From assembly GCA_949987705.1 (NCBI GenBank), contig OX465283.1:89471313-89535312 (forward strand): DNA of 64,000 bases. The letters are read 5' to 3'. The notes under the pieces are model-generated. The model was given only the letters and a program-made list of their open reading frames with translations, ran no database searches and was not told where the DNA came from. Every line of letters starts with the position of its first letter. The first letter of the stretch is position 1. The stretch is from Thereva unica (taxonomy: Eukaryota > Arthropoda > Insecta > Diptera > Therevidae). Made by a program: the position numbers and the translations under genes. This document shows, piece after piece, positions 50,733 through 63,017 of this stretch.

Positions 50733-52070
50733 CACAAAATGTGATCTCGCAGAAAATAGGGTCTTAGGTATTTTTTTGGGTGTAGAACATGATCAAAAAA
50801 TCTTTGCTGCTCTAAAGTGTATGCTAACTTCACAATTTCGAAAACAATTTCGGTTTTTGCGTTACCTCGAAAAATAAAAAAATCGAAAAACTAATAGCAC
50901 CACGTGAAAGGAAAATTTTATTAAAAGTTGTATTAACATATTTGAAAAATTTCTTTTTATTATTATAATAAAATATTAAAAATAAGAAAGCGAATTCGAA
51001 AACTCTACGCGCGCCAAACCTCGGAAATCAAATATTCAAGCGAGGCGTTCGGGGAGAAACTGCAGTATCCCAGCCTAAAAAGAATTTTAAAAAGGAGACT
51101 CTTAAGCTTTATAAGTTTTTAATTTTTTAATTTTTTCTCATTGAAACTTGACCGGAAGTTTATAAAATTGAAGACGTACATATGTATGTATAGAAGTTTT
51201 CAAACGCCGTGACACAAATAATTTGAAGGATTCTGCGCACCTCGTTGCCCAATTTCATAAATTTTGTTCTATCATTTCCCCTCTTTTAACTTAAAAAGGC
51301 AACAAACGCAGAAAAAACTCAACAAAATAATTTGGGAAGGGATGTGCGCATGCCGGATGAATAATGTTAAGTAATCTTTATATGTATTGAGCAGAACTTT
51401 TAAATACATGTAAAACTCCTGCTCAACAAAGGCAGTTTATCCATCGTAATAAGCATAATTTTACTATAATTATGCTAAATATTTCTCATCCCTAAATTTA
51501 AAATAAATTAAAAGAATTGCTGGAAAAATTTCTTTTAAAGATATGAGCATTTTCATTCATAAATTGAGAGTTCTCCGCAGCCGCAGCAACACAACCTCCC
51601 CGGGCAGAAGCGCGCTTGTCAAAATGTCAAAAAAGTGATAAAAACACAAATATCGTATTTTTTAGTAGAAATTGCTACAAATTATTTCTGTGGCATATGT
51701 GTAAAATATAAAAACCTTAAAATAAAAAAATATATAAAAACGGGTGTTTTTCAGTCATAATTTGAAATTTTTTAAAATAATAATTGAAGTCCCAGAAAAA
51801 TACACCTTCCGGTAGCAATACGCAGTCGCGACTGATTACATGGCAACAAGTGATTTGATAGGAGGAGTTAACTGAAGCTTTTGTCTGAACTTTTAAACAT
51901 TTTTAAGAGCTTAGTTGGGGCACATGCGCGGGATGTCACGAGGTTTGAAAACAACTATACATATATTAATCGAGGCGTCCAAAAAAACCTTGGTACATTT
52001 ATCATCATACTTTTACTTTTAATGTAAAAATAATTAAAATGATAAGCACTATCTCTCTTTCATAAAACTT
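50733..52070 (+). repeat. interspersed repeat, copy B
   Basis: Direct counterpart of 8326-9620. It lacks the TAA-flanked element of copy A but carries a different insertion at 51189-51959. Confidence 0.7.
51189..51959. mobile_element. TIR element in repeat copy B
   Basis: TATAGAAGTTTTCAAACGCC on the left and, inverted on the right, TATAGTTGTTTTCAAACCTC, both continuing CGTGACA. Copy A is uninterrupted here (GATATACATATATTAATCG). Target duplication is blurred by the local TATA sequence. Noncoding. Confidence 0.75.
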
Positions 52071-52616
52071 TAAAACAGACTCAGAAAGTCTGTTTTTTCA
52101 ACCAAACCTATGTTTTTTCATTATCAATACGTTTGTGGGGAGCATTTTGAGCATTGTAAGCATTTTAAATCGATTTTACTTGTACATGCTAGTACAAGTT
52201 TTGAAGAAAACTTTTTGTTCAAAAAGTGATATTTCAAGGAAACTGTTTAATATTTCAGTACATACATATATGTATATGAAAATGACTACACGACAAATTA
52301 TATCGGATGTATTGTAATCCAACATTATTAATATTTTTATTATCAATTCTGATTTTCACAGATTCAGTTATAAGAATTTATTTATGTAAAAAAGAAGGGG
52401 CGTTTTATTTATTTAGGTTTGCTTCACCAATTTCAACTTTCATGAGGTTTTAAAACGAAAAGTGACTCATAAAGAGAATAGCATTTCCGTGCGATAGTCA
52501 CATGATTTTTATTCCTGGAATGGTTTTTATTTGTTTTCTTTCCCTTGTTTCTTCTAAAAGCATTGATATCTTTTCAGGTCAACTCGTGCTCGAGTCTAAT
52601 TTGCGTAACGTACTAT
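52071..52616. other. unannotated AT-rich DNA
   Basis: No gene or repeat structure recognised. Confidence 0.3.
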
Positions 52617-52620
52617 TTAA

Positions 52621-53242
52621 GGCTCGCGCATACTACAGCCGCGACAGGCCGCAGCGCATCGCATTGCAAAATTGCGTCAAAGCACATAAGGAGTCGCAGC
52701 GGGCCGCGCCGCAAAGCAATAATCCTCCTATTTCCTCCCAAATGTTATTTCTTTGTGCATCATCATAATTGGGGTGTTGGAGGTCATACAATTCTTTGTA
52801 CTGTTCTACTAACGAAATTAGTAATTCTTCATCCATTCCTTAAAGAAAAACACCAACACCATGCGAGTATGTACAAAGGGACGTGAATAGTTACAAAGCG
52901 AAAAAAAATAGTAAAATAATTAAGTACAGTACGATTTACATTAAAATAACAAATTACCTGAGTTGCTGTTGTTGAACATCGAGTCAATAATTAAAGTAAA
53001 ATCGCGAGCAACAACATCCTGCATAACTGCGATTTCCAACGCACACTGAGGCGGGCCGCATCACAACACATAACATCGCCGCAAAAATACGCCTAGCAAG
53101 CGATCCGCCAGTGCGCTGCGATGTGGCCCGGTGCGGCCTGCCTGTAGTGTGCGATAGTTCATGTAAAATGTTCGAAAGTGATGTAGGAGGATTTTTGTTA
53201 TGCAATGCGGTGCGGTGCGGCCCGCCCTAATGTGCGCGAGCC
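52621..53242 (-). mobile_element. TTAA-flanked element with MADF exon relic
   Basis: GGCTCGCGCATACTACAGCC and its complement ending TAATGTGCGCGAGCC, flanked by TTAA (52617-52620, 53243-53246). GC-rich subterminal GCGGTGCGG/CCGCACCGC repeats. Contains a MADF first exon (52633-52836). Confidence 0.75.
52633..52836 (-). pseudogene. MADF-domain first exon relic
   Basis: Minus-strand ATG at 52836, then MDEELLISLVEQYKELYDLQ and HPNYDDAQRNNIWEEIG, the first half of a MADF domain including the Tyr-Asp-x-x-His-Pro-x-Tyr pattern. The remaining residues run into the GC-rich subterminal region and are unlikely to be coding. Confidence 0.6.
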
Positions 53243-53251
53243 TTAATACTC

Positions 53252-53438
53252 ACAAGGGAAGCCTCTTTGGTGTCAAACGCGCAGAGCTGGGTTACATTTT
53301 TTTTCTGGTATCGGTATAAACAAAATATCAAAAAGATAGGGGTTGTGATATACATTTTTAGCTTTGCTTTGATAAGAAGAACCAGAAAAAAAATGTAACC
53401 CAGCTCTGCGCGTTTGACACCAAAGAGACTTCTCTTGT
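53252..53438. mobile_element. 187-bp foldback element
   Basis: Arms of about 55 bp, ACAAGGGAAGCCTCTTTGGT on the left with its complement on the right, including CGCGCAGAGCTGGGTTACAT. Short loop of about 75 bp. No clear TSD. Confidence 0.8.
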
Positions 53439-54655
53439 CAGTAGACAGAACAGTGACAAATTTCTGATACATTTCATATTACATTATATGCAAGATTGTA
53501 ATCAAAATGGCGCGCCAAAGCGCTAATTGGGCCTCGTACTGGAGGCAGCTCAAGAAGATGGTAAATGTCAAATTAAATTGTTATGTTAGTCTCTCAAAAT
53601 TCTACATTAGGTATTATGTTCTGACTTCTTACGTACTCTGCCTAATATCTTTAAGTATTTATACATATACATAAGTATTTATACTTTTAAATGGCCTATT
53701 GGTGATTTTTTAACAATAATATTGTGCTCATAGTTACTTGCGACATAGCACTGATGTTATTTCAACGGAGTCAGGAATCTTCTTGAAATATTCTAAAATA
53801 ATAAAGCTGGGTTTATGACTGATGGTTGCAAGTAAGGCCGGGACACACATATCCGCATCGCATCCGCACCGTGTCCGGACAAAAACAAAATTTAAGTAAT
53901 TTGACCCGATACGGACACGGACAAGTGGAGAGTGATTGGTAAAATGGATGCGGTGCGGATATGTGTGTCCCGGCCTATAATCGTTGATTGGTCAGACCTT
54001 CAGTGTTCATGTATAAGCAAAATTCGTGCATTTATGTATTTATTCGTGTAGTGGACGATAACTTAAAACATTTCTGTACTTTGATGTCTGAAGAGATTAA
54101 ATTGCACTGCTTGATATTTCCATCGATTGTTAATTAGTTTTTTAAAATTGATACCAAAAATGTGAAAATAATTGACTAATATGGGTACCATTAATTACAT
54201 GAGGTGATTTTTGCGATTTTTCGACCCCCTCTCCATACTTGGTGAGATTTGGCTCGACCCCCTTCCTCAAATAAAAAATCTCTAGTATTTATACTAGCAA
54301 TACGCATTTACGGACATGAACACAGCAAGTCGGGCATTTCTTTTTTCGCACCATCCGGCTCGAACGCTCTAAGCTACCTGGTGGCGGCTAAATAATCCAG
54401 GAGCTACTTTGCTACTTGTGGCGCCGCATAACCGTGATAAATGTTTTTGTGTAGGATTTAGCCATACCTTAGTGGTGAGAGATGTTTTAATTAATGTAAC
54501 CCAGTTTTCTCGATAACACCGATATGCCTCCTATCTCAGTGTAAGAAAAGAATGTGTCAAAGGACCAATTCTAGTTATAAAGAAATTGTTAATTTAATTA
54601 AAATTAAAAGTTATTGTTCGGTATGCGTTTGTTTTATTTCTCTCATTAATTAATT
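53439..54655. other. unannotated, with one small hairpin element
   Basis: Apart from the 53835-53976 hairpin, no gene is supported. Confidence 0.35.
53835..53976. mobile_element. 142-bp hairpin MITE
   Basis: AGGCCGGGACACACATATCC and its perfect complement at the right end, TIR of about 23 bp; CGGACACGG/CCGTGTCCG inside extends the hairpin. TA-rich flanks; TSD unclear. Confidence 0.75.
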
Positions 54656-54659
54656 ATGA

Positions 54660-55605
54660 CAATCGTACAAAACCGGTGATTTTCAGAATATTGTCAGCAA
54701 CGTTATTTGCTGGTTTTGCTTCTTCGTAAGGAGCACGGCTTAAAGCGTCAGAATGGGGGAGTTTTTCCCCAGACCGATGAACTGAACAATTGTATAGTCG
54801 TATTCTTGTAATCGAGCGATTCTTCTATGCAATATGCTTTTAGCCTTCAACGTTGCAATTGCTGAACAGTCTGTTACTATTTTGAACGACTTGCCTAGAA
54901 GGTACATACGGAATCTCTCTAACGACTCGACTATAGGTAAAGTTTCTTGTTCGTGGCTATGATAAATTTTCTCAACGTCTGTGCAGTTGCGACCGAAATA
55001 TGAAAATGGCCCAACATTTCCGTTCACATCTTCCTGCAGTAATACCCCAGGAATACCGCTCGAACTCGCGTCCGTATGGACTTCGTGTCTTCTCTCCGGG
55101 TTATAAAGTTGCAAAACTGGCTTAGCACAGAGGGCTTGTTTCAGTTTTAAAAACGCCTCATCGTGATCTGAGGTCCAGGTAAACGGCTTTTCTTTATTTT
55201 TATCCCTTAATAGATCAGACAAAGGCCTTGCAACATCTGCAAATTTACTTACAAATTTTCGAAAATATCCACTTAGTCCAAGGAAGCGTCTAACTTCGTG
55301 AACGTTGGTGGGTGTCGGAAAATTTTCCAATTCCGAGTCTGATTTTATCTTGGGTTGCGTGATGACCCAAAAATTCTACTTTCGCAGCTAGAAATAGACT
55401 CGAACTTGGTCGAATGGTTAGTCCTTCTTCACGAATTATTTTCAGGAACTTTTTTAGTCGTTCTAGATTTTGATCAATCGTTTCGGCTGGGATTATTATA
55501 TCGTCAAAGTAGATAAGTATTTCCTTCCGATTTATTTTGTTAGCTAATGTTTTCATCATACGCTGGAAAACACTAGGGGCGTTGACTAGTCCAAACGGCA
55601 CTCTC
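54660..55605 (-). pseudogene. Ty3/gypsy pol fragment (RT and RNase H)
   Basis: The first frame, 55601-55290, starts MPFGLVNAPSVFQRMM and contains ILIYFDDIII (the YxDD box) and EFLGH. A frameshift leads to 55330-54740 with FPTPTNVHEVRRFLGLSGYF, the RNase H linker PFTWTSDHDEAF, HTDASSSGIPGVLLQ and ARLQEYDYTIV. It ends near 54660 without integrase. At 55605 it abuts a plus-strand LINE fragment. Confidence 0.8.
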
Positions 55606-56150
55606 AGTTTGGCACTCAGCCCTGTTAGCTAAACTCAAAGCTATTGGAGTTGACTCACTTCTACAGAAGTGGATTGAGAGTTTCATTTCCGGCCGTTCAA
55701 TCAAAGTAGTATTAGATGGCGTCAAATCCGCATCCCACCCGATCTCTGCGGGGGTCCCCCAGGGGTCAATTTATCACCGGCCCTATTTCTCATATTTATA
55801 AATGACCTTTCAATCCCCTCCAACACACTTCTCAGCTTCGCTGACGACGGTACTCTACGTTACTCGTACAGCTTCGATACAAGACAGACTCATGCCAGAT
55901 CCTGTCTTGCTGATCGCGAACCAATGTCCAAGTCGATTAATAACGACATTAAACTGATTCTAGAGTGGGGAAAGAAGAATCGTGTTGAATTCAACTTCGA
56001 CAAAACCAAGTACTGTCTTATCTCCAAAAAGAAGTTCAACACCTCTCCACCTTTGACAGTGGGTAAAGTTCAACTAATGGCCGACCCATCCCTACACATC
56101 TTAGGCATGACATTAGCCAAAGATACATCTGAGAATGAAAAACTCAAGTT
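55606..56150 (+). pseudogene. LINE RT fragment, same family as 9.8-13.1 kb
   Basis: Matches the LINE from WHSALLAKLKAIG onward, then the PPG-type box with CCCCAGGGGTC, FADDGTLRYS (interrupted), and 55924-56145: MSKSINNDIKLILEWGKKNR and LMADPSLHILGMTLAKD. It lacks the foldback element and the tandem duplication of the 10.5-11.8 kb copy and so shows the uninterrupted arrangement. Confidence 0.75.
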
Positions 56151-56387
56151 TGTGGGGTCGCAGTGTGTTGGGAAAAACCGCCATCTTGAAAAAGAGGGAG
56201 AGGTCGTTTATAATAAATAACTCGTTTGCATGCAATGGTCATTTTTACTCGCATCCGACTATCGGTTCAGACGGAGGACTTGATTAGATAATCAGAATAG
56301 AGCAAGTGGAAATTTTTTTTATAATTCCAATTGACCTGAAAGCTCGGAAACTGCTAATCAGATTTGACTCGAACGGGATGATTCAGT

Positions 56388-56754
56388 AGCTTTGTTCCAG
56401 AACTCGAATGTGGGATCCCGCGGGACAAAAATTTTCCCAATTTGTGTTTCTTTACTTTCTCATGCAAGAAAAAGCGGGGAAATTTTCACTTCCCCTCGTG
56501 CAGGAATTAGCCGGAGGTTTTCGGGCCTGCGATTTTTTGCAAGTTGTCAATTGACAATTTTTTGTATGTATGTGGGTATCTTAACAAGCGGCATACACAT
56601 AGGCAATCGACATTTATGTTATCTTTTTCTTGATTTGCAGGAAATTGCCCAAAAAGTGTTTCTTTACTTTCTGAATTTTTGACAAAATTATCCCCAACAT
56701 TGAAGTAAGTTTTTGCCCAACAAGTTTTTGCAGGAAAAGTACTGGAACAAAGCT
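56388..56754. mobile_element. small TIR element
   Basis: AGCTTTGTTCCAGAAC at the left and, inverted, AGCTTTGTTCCAGTAC at the right. 367 bp, noncoding, with no clear target duplication. Confidence 0.5.
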
Positions 56755-56799
56755 TGTATTTTCTTAGCCGTTTAGGCTACTTTTTTACTATCCGACTAA

Positions 56800-57300
56800 T
56801 GGTGTAAATACAATTGGGGCGAGAACTACAGCGACTAACCCAACCACACCGATATTCGCGGCGAAATTCGTCGTATGAATACAATTAGAGCGAAGCGAAA
56901 TGATATCAGGTGCAGCAACTTTGTTCACGTTATTACCTGTCAACATTATTTCTGTTTTTTAAGCGGGTATAAAACGTTTTTAATTTGATTTTGTTTGAAA
57001 GTAATTTTTTAAAATCATGAGGGGGGTGCAAAAAATAATGTGTATTCAAAAAATTTATCAATTTTGTACATGGTACATTTCAACAGTCAAGAAAAAGTGT
57101 CAAATGTGTTTTTCTCAGTTGGCCAACTTGGAGCGGCGACCACAAATTAGAAAATAGATTGATTTCATCGCTGTGGTTTGCGCCGTAGCCGAGGTGTGGT
57201 CCGAATTATATGCAACTTCATATGAACTAGTGTATTCTTATCGTGTTTAACAGTCGCGGCGAAATTAGTTTTGCCGGTCGCCCCAATTGTATTTACACCA
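56800..57300 (-). mobile_element. TTA-type Harbinger-like element, copy 2
   Basis: A 501-bp relative of 1411-2195 with the same TIRs; the MADF-bearing middle is deleted. Flanks TAA (56797-56799) and TTA (57301-57303), one mismatch. Confidence 0.82.
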
Positions 57301-57339
57301 TTACATATCAGAGCGAAAACTTAACTCGATAGTCTAAGG

Positions 57340-58488
57340 CAGTGATTCTCAACCTTTTTTCTCTTGCGGCACACTTTTAACAATTTCAAAATTTTGGCTG
57401 CACACTAACAATAAAACAAATTTAAAAGAATTTTACTTAGCTATACACTGTGTAAAATAGTTTATGATAATAATTTCAATGTACAATTCCATTCAAGGAG
57501 AAAAAGCCGCGGAATGCTATTAAATTAGAGGGTGGAAATTGGAGTTGGGGGTCAAAATGGACCCTTTTTTGTTTTTGCAATATGTCTCGCAAACGAATCA
57601 AAATTTCGATATTCTTTATATGATTTTTTGTAGAGAATTGAATTTCCCATTGAAATGACTTATTTAAAAAATTTTGAAATTTTTTTTATGTAAAAAATAT
57701 TAAAACAAGAAAAAAATATACAAAATTTCGATGTGCTTTGCTTTTTTGGTTCTTTGCCTATAATTTGACCAAAATTTGGCCACTCGAACATAGATTTTTT
57801 TTAATCTTTCTCTTTAGTCCAGGAAAATTAGCATTTTAAGGAGACAAAACACTCCAAAAGGGCTCGAAATCAATCCCAGCTTCCTTGTGACTTTTTAAGA
57901 AAACAATTTCGGAATCACAAAAAAAAAACATGGCCGCCGGAGATATCGCGTTTTTCCCGATTACAAAATACAAGCGCAAATTTTCGTCGGTAGCTCGAAA
58001 CTTTTTGCAACTGTCAAACGGAAAATTTTTAACGCGGGCGCAAAGGAAACACTTTAATGAGCTGCAAATTCTTTTAGATAGTTATATTAAATTAATGTGT
58101 AATAAAAAAGATAATTTTATTAGTTTCAAACATTTCCACAATGGTAAATATGCAACAAAACCGCAAGAAAAGACGACAGTAGCATCTAATAGGCGTTAGA
58201 ATTTTGATATTTAACGAAATTAAAAGATTTATTTTTGAAATTACGTATTCGTTAAGTAGAGTAGAGCTCCACTTTGAGGCTGCCATTTGTTGTTGCTACT
58301 TTGATGAAACAGAGACTGTAATGATTGCGGTACAAATATTTCTGCCGTCGCGTTCCTGTTCCAATTATTTTCCGTATAAAAATGTTTAGAAAATAATTCT
58401 TGTTGTTTGCATTTCTATAATATGGCGACACACTTTAAGAATTTGGCGGCACACAAAAGTGCCGCGGCACATTGGTTGAGAATCACTG
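57340..58488. mobile_element. hAT element with 8-bp target duplication
   Basis: Ends CAGTGATTCTCAACC and GGTTGAGAATCACTG, the typical hAT terminus. GTCTAAGG (57332-57339) and GTCTAACG (58489-58496) match at 7 of 8 bases. Subterminal GCGGCACAC motifs near both ends. No transposase motif seen. Confidence 0.85.
57930..58199 (+). CDS. 89-residue ORF inside hAT element, unrecognised
   Basis: ATG in an AAACATGG context and a basic product with a Lys/Arg-rich C-terminus. I recognise no domain; the open frame may be chance. It sits in the middle of a nonautonomous hAT element. Confidence 0.2.
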   Translation: MAAGDIAFFPITKYKRKFSSVARNFLQLSNGKFLTRAQRKHFNELQILLDSYIKLMCNKKDNFISFKHFHNGKYATKPQEKTTVASNRR

Positions 58489-58491
58489 GTC

Positions 58492-59661
58492 TAACGCCCG
58501 CCGCACATGCCCACACTCGTACTCGTTCGCGACACTGCGCCAATGTGGCACTGACATTGGTGGACACGTTCTTGTCCGCATTTGCTAACACGAGTCGGAC
58601 ATCAGTCCGACAATGATAACGAGTTCTTATAGGTGTAGATTATTGTTAATAACGAAAGCATCTGCCAAAAAATTGGAAGAGCTCTTACATTTTCAGAAGG
58701 AAATCATGGAGAATTTAAATTAACTTTCGAGTTTTCAGACGAAAAATTCAAAAGCTATTTTGGATCTACTAGGAATGAATTTAAAGAAGTAGGTAAGATT
58801 CTTTCCAAATAGAATCCTTTAATTTTATATTCAGTAATCGGGGTGTTTTACGTCGGATAAATATTTTTCGCTTCGAACATACACTCGTGCCACTGCCACT
58901 CGAAATTAGTGTCTCGACCACCTAGCCGATACGCGCAACACGCTCATGTACGCGCCTGCGTCGACACGTGAGAGCAAATGCGGAGTTCAGTACTGCGCCA
59001 TAGGTTTCAAATGCTGCCACTCGCACGCGGCTCGTTTCGACCAATGCGCACATGCCCACACCCGCACTCGTTCACGACACTGCGGTAATGTGGCACTGAC
59101 ATTGGTGTACACGTGTTTGTCCGCATTTGCTAACACGAGTCGTACATCAGTCAGTGGCATTCAAGATGAGCGCGATAGACTTAAGTTCAATATCTGACAA
59201 TGATAAGGAGTTTTTATTTTGATTTTTGTTAATAAGGAAAGCATCTGAAAAAAATTGGAAGAGCTCTTACATGTTCAGAGGGAAACCCATGGAAAATTTA
59301 AATTAACTTCCGAGTTTTCAGACGCAAAATTCAAAAACTATTTTAGATTGTCTAAGAATGAATTTCAAAATAGAATCCTTTAATTTTGCATTCTTGAAAT
59401 CTGGGTATTTTACTTCGTATATACATTTTCCGCTTCGAACAGTTTCATTTAATTCCTTCATCATTGCAAACACTCGCGCCACTGCCACTCGAAATTAGTG
59501 TCTCGATCACCTAGCCGACACGTGCTACACGCTCATTTCCGCGCCGAAATCGACACGTGAAAGCAAATGCGGAGTTCGGTACTGGGCGATAGGTTTCAAA
59601 TACTGCCACTCCCACGCGGCTCGTGTAGACCAATGCGAGTATGGGCATGTGCGGCGGGCGT
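58492..59661. mobile_element. TIR element with internal tandem duplication
   Basis: Ends ACGCCCGCCGCACATGCCCA and its complement TGGGCATGTGCGGCGGGCGT. A unit of roughly 540 bp, containing CACTCGTACTCGTTCGCGAC, CGCGCAACACGCTCATG and a short coding-like patch (SDEKFKSYF..RNEF, resembling the N-terminal part of Harbinger transposases), occurs twice in direct order. The hAT element at 57340 inserted at its left edge. Confidence 0.65.
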
Positions 59662-59677
59662 AAGGAGTGCGAATAAA

Positions 59678-59812
59678 ATGCTGCCACTACGATATATTCT
59701 TCTTTCAATTGGCGGAAATACTATTGATCATTATGGTTTGCCTTCTCCGCAAATAACCGATGGATCTAACAGAGAATATATCGAATACAATGAATCAAAG
59801 TTAAAAAGTTAA
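59678..59812 (+). CDS. 44-residue ORF, unrecognised
   Basis: ATG at 59678, stop at 59812. It contains a GLPSP stretch that recalls Helitron helicases only weakly. It could also be the first exon of a gene or chance. Confidence 0.15.
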   Translation: MLPLRYILLSIGGNTIDHYGLPSPQITDGSNREYIEYNESKLKS

Positions 59813-60540
59813 TTGTATTCTACATATCATAGCCCTTGAATGCGCCATTTTGTGGTGGTGGATTTCGGTTCTGAATTCTTGGATTTTATACGCCGAACCT
59901 AATAAGTCTGTTTATTAGTCAGTCCTAGAGCAACTGAGAACAAAAAAGTACAAGTTTTGGTGTTCATTAGTTTTAAAACTTGTTATTTTTGTCCGAAAGT
60001 TTTCTAGTTTGCTGTTCATTAAGTTGTACATTTTTGATCTGAGTAGTCAAGAATTTTGGGTTGTTTGTTTTAGTTTGGAGAGATGTGTATATGAAATTAT
60101 GAGAATGTATTATACTAAAAGGGACAGTGGATATGTATAGAAAATGTAGGACAAAAAATGTACAAAAAAGCGTTCATTAGATTTTATATGTACTAAAGTG
60201 TTCGACGTTTAACTGCTTGCTGTTTCATTCTGTTCTGCTTTGTCCCCTTCTGAAAACTAATAAATAGACCTAATAGAAGAATAGAACTCTTCTCTCAAAT
60301 GTATTGATTTTTTTCTGATTCTTGTGACGAGCAGAGCCCAAGTCTAAATTCTTTTTATAACTTCAATTTTATTTTCCTGTCCTTGTTTCGCCTTTTGTTC
60401 CTAGAGTAAATTAATTTATCAACTATGTTTATATTGTGATCCTCGATTTCCTTGGCGTTTTGTTTTGCTAATTAAGACTAATATAGCATTGGGTTTTGCC
60501 CTTATTTATTTGTAGACCTGTTTACTCACTCACTTCGACA
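59813..60540. other. unannotated AT-rich DNA
   Basis: No feature supported. Confidence 0.3.
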
Positions 60541-60875
60541 ATCGTCCTCCGATGTCCACATCATCAGCATATTCTAAAAATTGGATAGATTCGTTAATTA
60601 CAGTGCCGCTTCTTTCTGTATTTGTTCTTCTTATAATCTATTCTAGTGCCAAGTTGAATAGCGTGGGAGCTGTCCCCTTGTTTTAATCTCCCCTTGATTT
60701 CACATTGGTGAGCTAGTTTTACCAGCAAGGTCGTCGCTTCTAGTGCATTGCATTTTATCCATCCTGTCAGCTTTGGAGATATTCCAAAATACATTAGAAT
60801 ATCTAAGAGTTTTCATCGTTTTTGTGTATAGAACTATACGCTTGCTTATAGTCCACGAAGATTTGGAATATGCAT
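60541..60875 (-). pseudogene. RTE-type LINE reverse transcriptase relic
   Basis: The minus strand reads, with frame changes, FVDYKQAYSSIHKN (first catalytic Asp box), GISPKLTGWIK, GRLKQGDSS (the LRQGD box) and ILEYADDVDIGGRLS-like YADD box at about 60541-60590. The order and spacing match RTE-class reverse transcriptases. Heavily mutated; no intact frame. Confidence 0.65.
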
Positions 60876-60959
60876 ATTTACCTTCTTCTCACATGATAGT
60901 CACTTCGTTCTCCGGTATTACTACCCCCGATGGGTTATTATTTTCACTATTCTCTGGGC

Positions 60960-62063
60960 TTAGTTAAGCCTTGATTTAATTTTTTCAGGATCTGTTAGAT
61001 ATTTCCTCTAGCGCCTTTACATATTTATGTCAGTCTTCATCTGCCCATATTTCGACGAGATAAATTACGTGTAACGGACGTTGCATTAGTTTGTCCAGGT
61101 TTCAGTCAGGATATGATATAACATGAACAAGCCAAATCACGATACTATTTTCCGTCAAATAGAACTGGTACTGCTGAAAGGTAAATGTTAACATTTGGCT
61201 GGGAAAGTAGCTTACATGAAATGTTCAGCCTTATCGGGAACTCCGCATGGAATCAAATTTCAATGGAGAAAAAATTCCATCGGAATTTGTAACTCGTCGT
61301 GAATTCCGCTGGAGTGACAAATATGTTTTCTCATGTGTTAGCCCGTTAGTTTTCTTATGTACGTCAAACTGACATTTTGTATGCTTCAGAAAGAATACAA
61401 TTTTTCATTTTTAAGAAATAGATGCCGATGTGAAAAGAATGGTATCGAACCAGAATCGAGTTAAAACAGATTTCCCGATAGGGCTGATTAGGTTGCACTA
61501 TGAATAATGTGCGATCTACTTGGAATCACCTCGCAACTCAGTCGTGCGAAGGCACTGAGTGGTCAACAAATAGAAGAGTATCTAAAGATTACAGGACCTT
61601 GTTCGTACACTCTTCTGTACAAAGATGGCGGAAGAAAGAGCGCCGGTCTTTATTTTTTAGAAACAGTGAGAAAATAACAGTTTTCATTAAAAGATCAATG
61701 TTCTGAAAAGTCGGTATCATTTCGTGGGTACTCTCTATTTTTTTAAGCATCCGGTTTTGTTTGCGCAGCGACTAAGATAATCAAATGTGGGTCATCTTTA
61801 TAGTCTAGTTTAAAATAAGGATTATGGGAGAAATTACGTATAAATTTTATTTTATGAAAAGTAGAAACTGTTTTACCGAAGAAATTAAAGAATTTTCAGT
61901 ATTATGTTGTAGGTTATAAATTGTTTAAAGGGTCTAATAGTTATGCTGTGAGAAAAAGTAATCCCGTTCTGCAACTGCGAACCGTCGACCACGAAGCATT
62001 CGTCTTCGATATTGTTAATATATATTTTTCTATGGTGGTACATTACAGCTGTTATTATAACAG
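60960..62063. other. unannotated DNA
   Basis: Short frames such as 61500-61706 have no recognisable domain. Confidence 0.3.
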
Positions 62064-62257
62064 ACACACTCACTTAAAAATGTGTTGCAATGTTTTGGCA
62101 AGTATATTATGTGTGACGATGGATGACTTGACTGGGATAATGTAGTTTTTACTAAAAACTACATTATCCCAGTAATCCAGCGCCCAATATTTGTGTGATA
62201 AGCTAAGGACAAACAATTTAATTTCCAAAACATTGCAACATTGAGTCAGTGTATATT
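62064..62257. mobile_element. foldback element with central palindrome
   Basis: Outer arms GTTGCAATGTTTTGG (62084-62098) and CCAAAACATTGCAAC, with related ACACTCACT/AGTCAGTGT ends further out. A 43-bp near-perfect palindrome (62131-62173) lies at its centre. Confidence 0.5.
62131..62173. repeat. 43-bp near-perfect palindrome
   Basis: ACTGGGATAATGTAGTTTTT and its exact complement around one unpaired central base (21-nt arms). Confidence 0.85.
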
Positions 62258-63017
62258 TAACTTTCTAGGAATTCTTAGCAAATTTAAAAGAACTTAACGA
62301 TAAAAATGAAAGTGTTAAAAACGGAAGAAGGCCAAGTGAAGGTTATCCTTGAATTAACCTTATAATCGCAATTAACAGATTTTCTAATTTTTAACTGACC
62401 GCATATCATTATTGATCCATTATTTATGCTTTGAAAAATATTTAATCGCTCATTGAATCCTTTGTAATTTCGCGTTGCTTTATCATACTTTTTAATTTTA
62501 GACCATGAAATGTTGCTTATTGAATAGATTATTTGCTCATTCTTCCAGCTAATGCCACTATGACTGGTTATCAACCCTTGGAATAATTTTTGTTTTATGC
62601 GACGAATTTTTTATCGCCTTTTTGCAGTCACGCTTTTCTACGGTAGCAGTCAATATTATTGTTTCCAGATCAATGAACTGAAGTAAATGTAGTGGATGTA
62701 AACTCTTAGGTTGCAGCTATTTGAATTGCTGAAGTGTAGCTAATTATTATTAAATGGTTTCACAAATTCGTAAAATGTATTTAGAGTAATTCAAAATTGT
62801 GCTAAATTGAGTTTCTGTTTGTTTATAAATATTTGGCTAAGTCATTTGCAAATTTTAGTAAGGATTGAATAATTGCATTCCATGGAATTGTAGAAAACTC
62901 ATGCAAATATTAAGCACTGTTTACTTAATATAATGACTAGAGCTAAATTACTAGATTACTGGATTCTGAGAAACCGAATTTTTATGAAATATTTTTGCCT
63001 ATACATAATATGTCACC
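62258..63017. other. unannotated AT-rich DNA
   Basis: No feature supported. Confidence 0.3.

Noticed and set aside
53506..53570. ATG-led open stretch ending at a GTAAAT donor-like site, possible first exon
   Set aside because: Only about 20 codons, no family match and no supporting neighbour exon.
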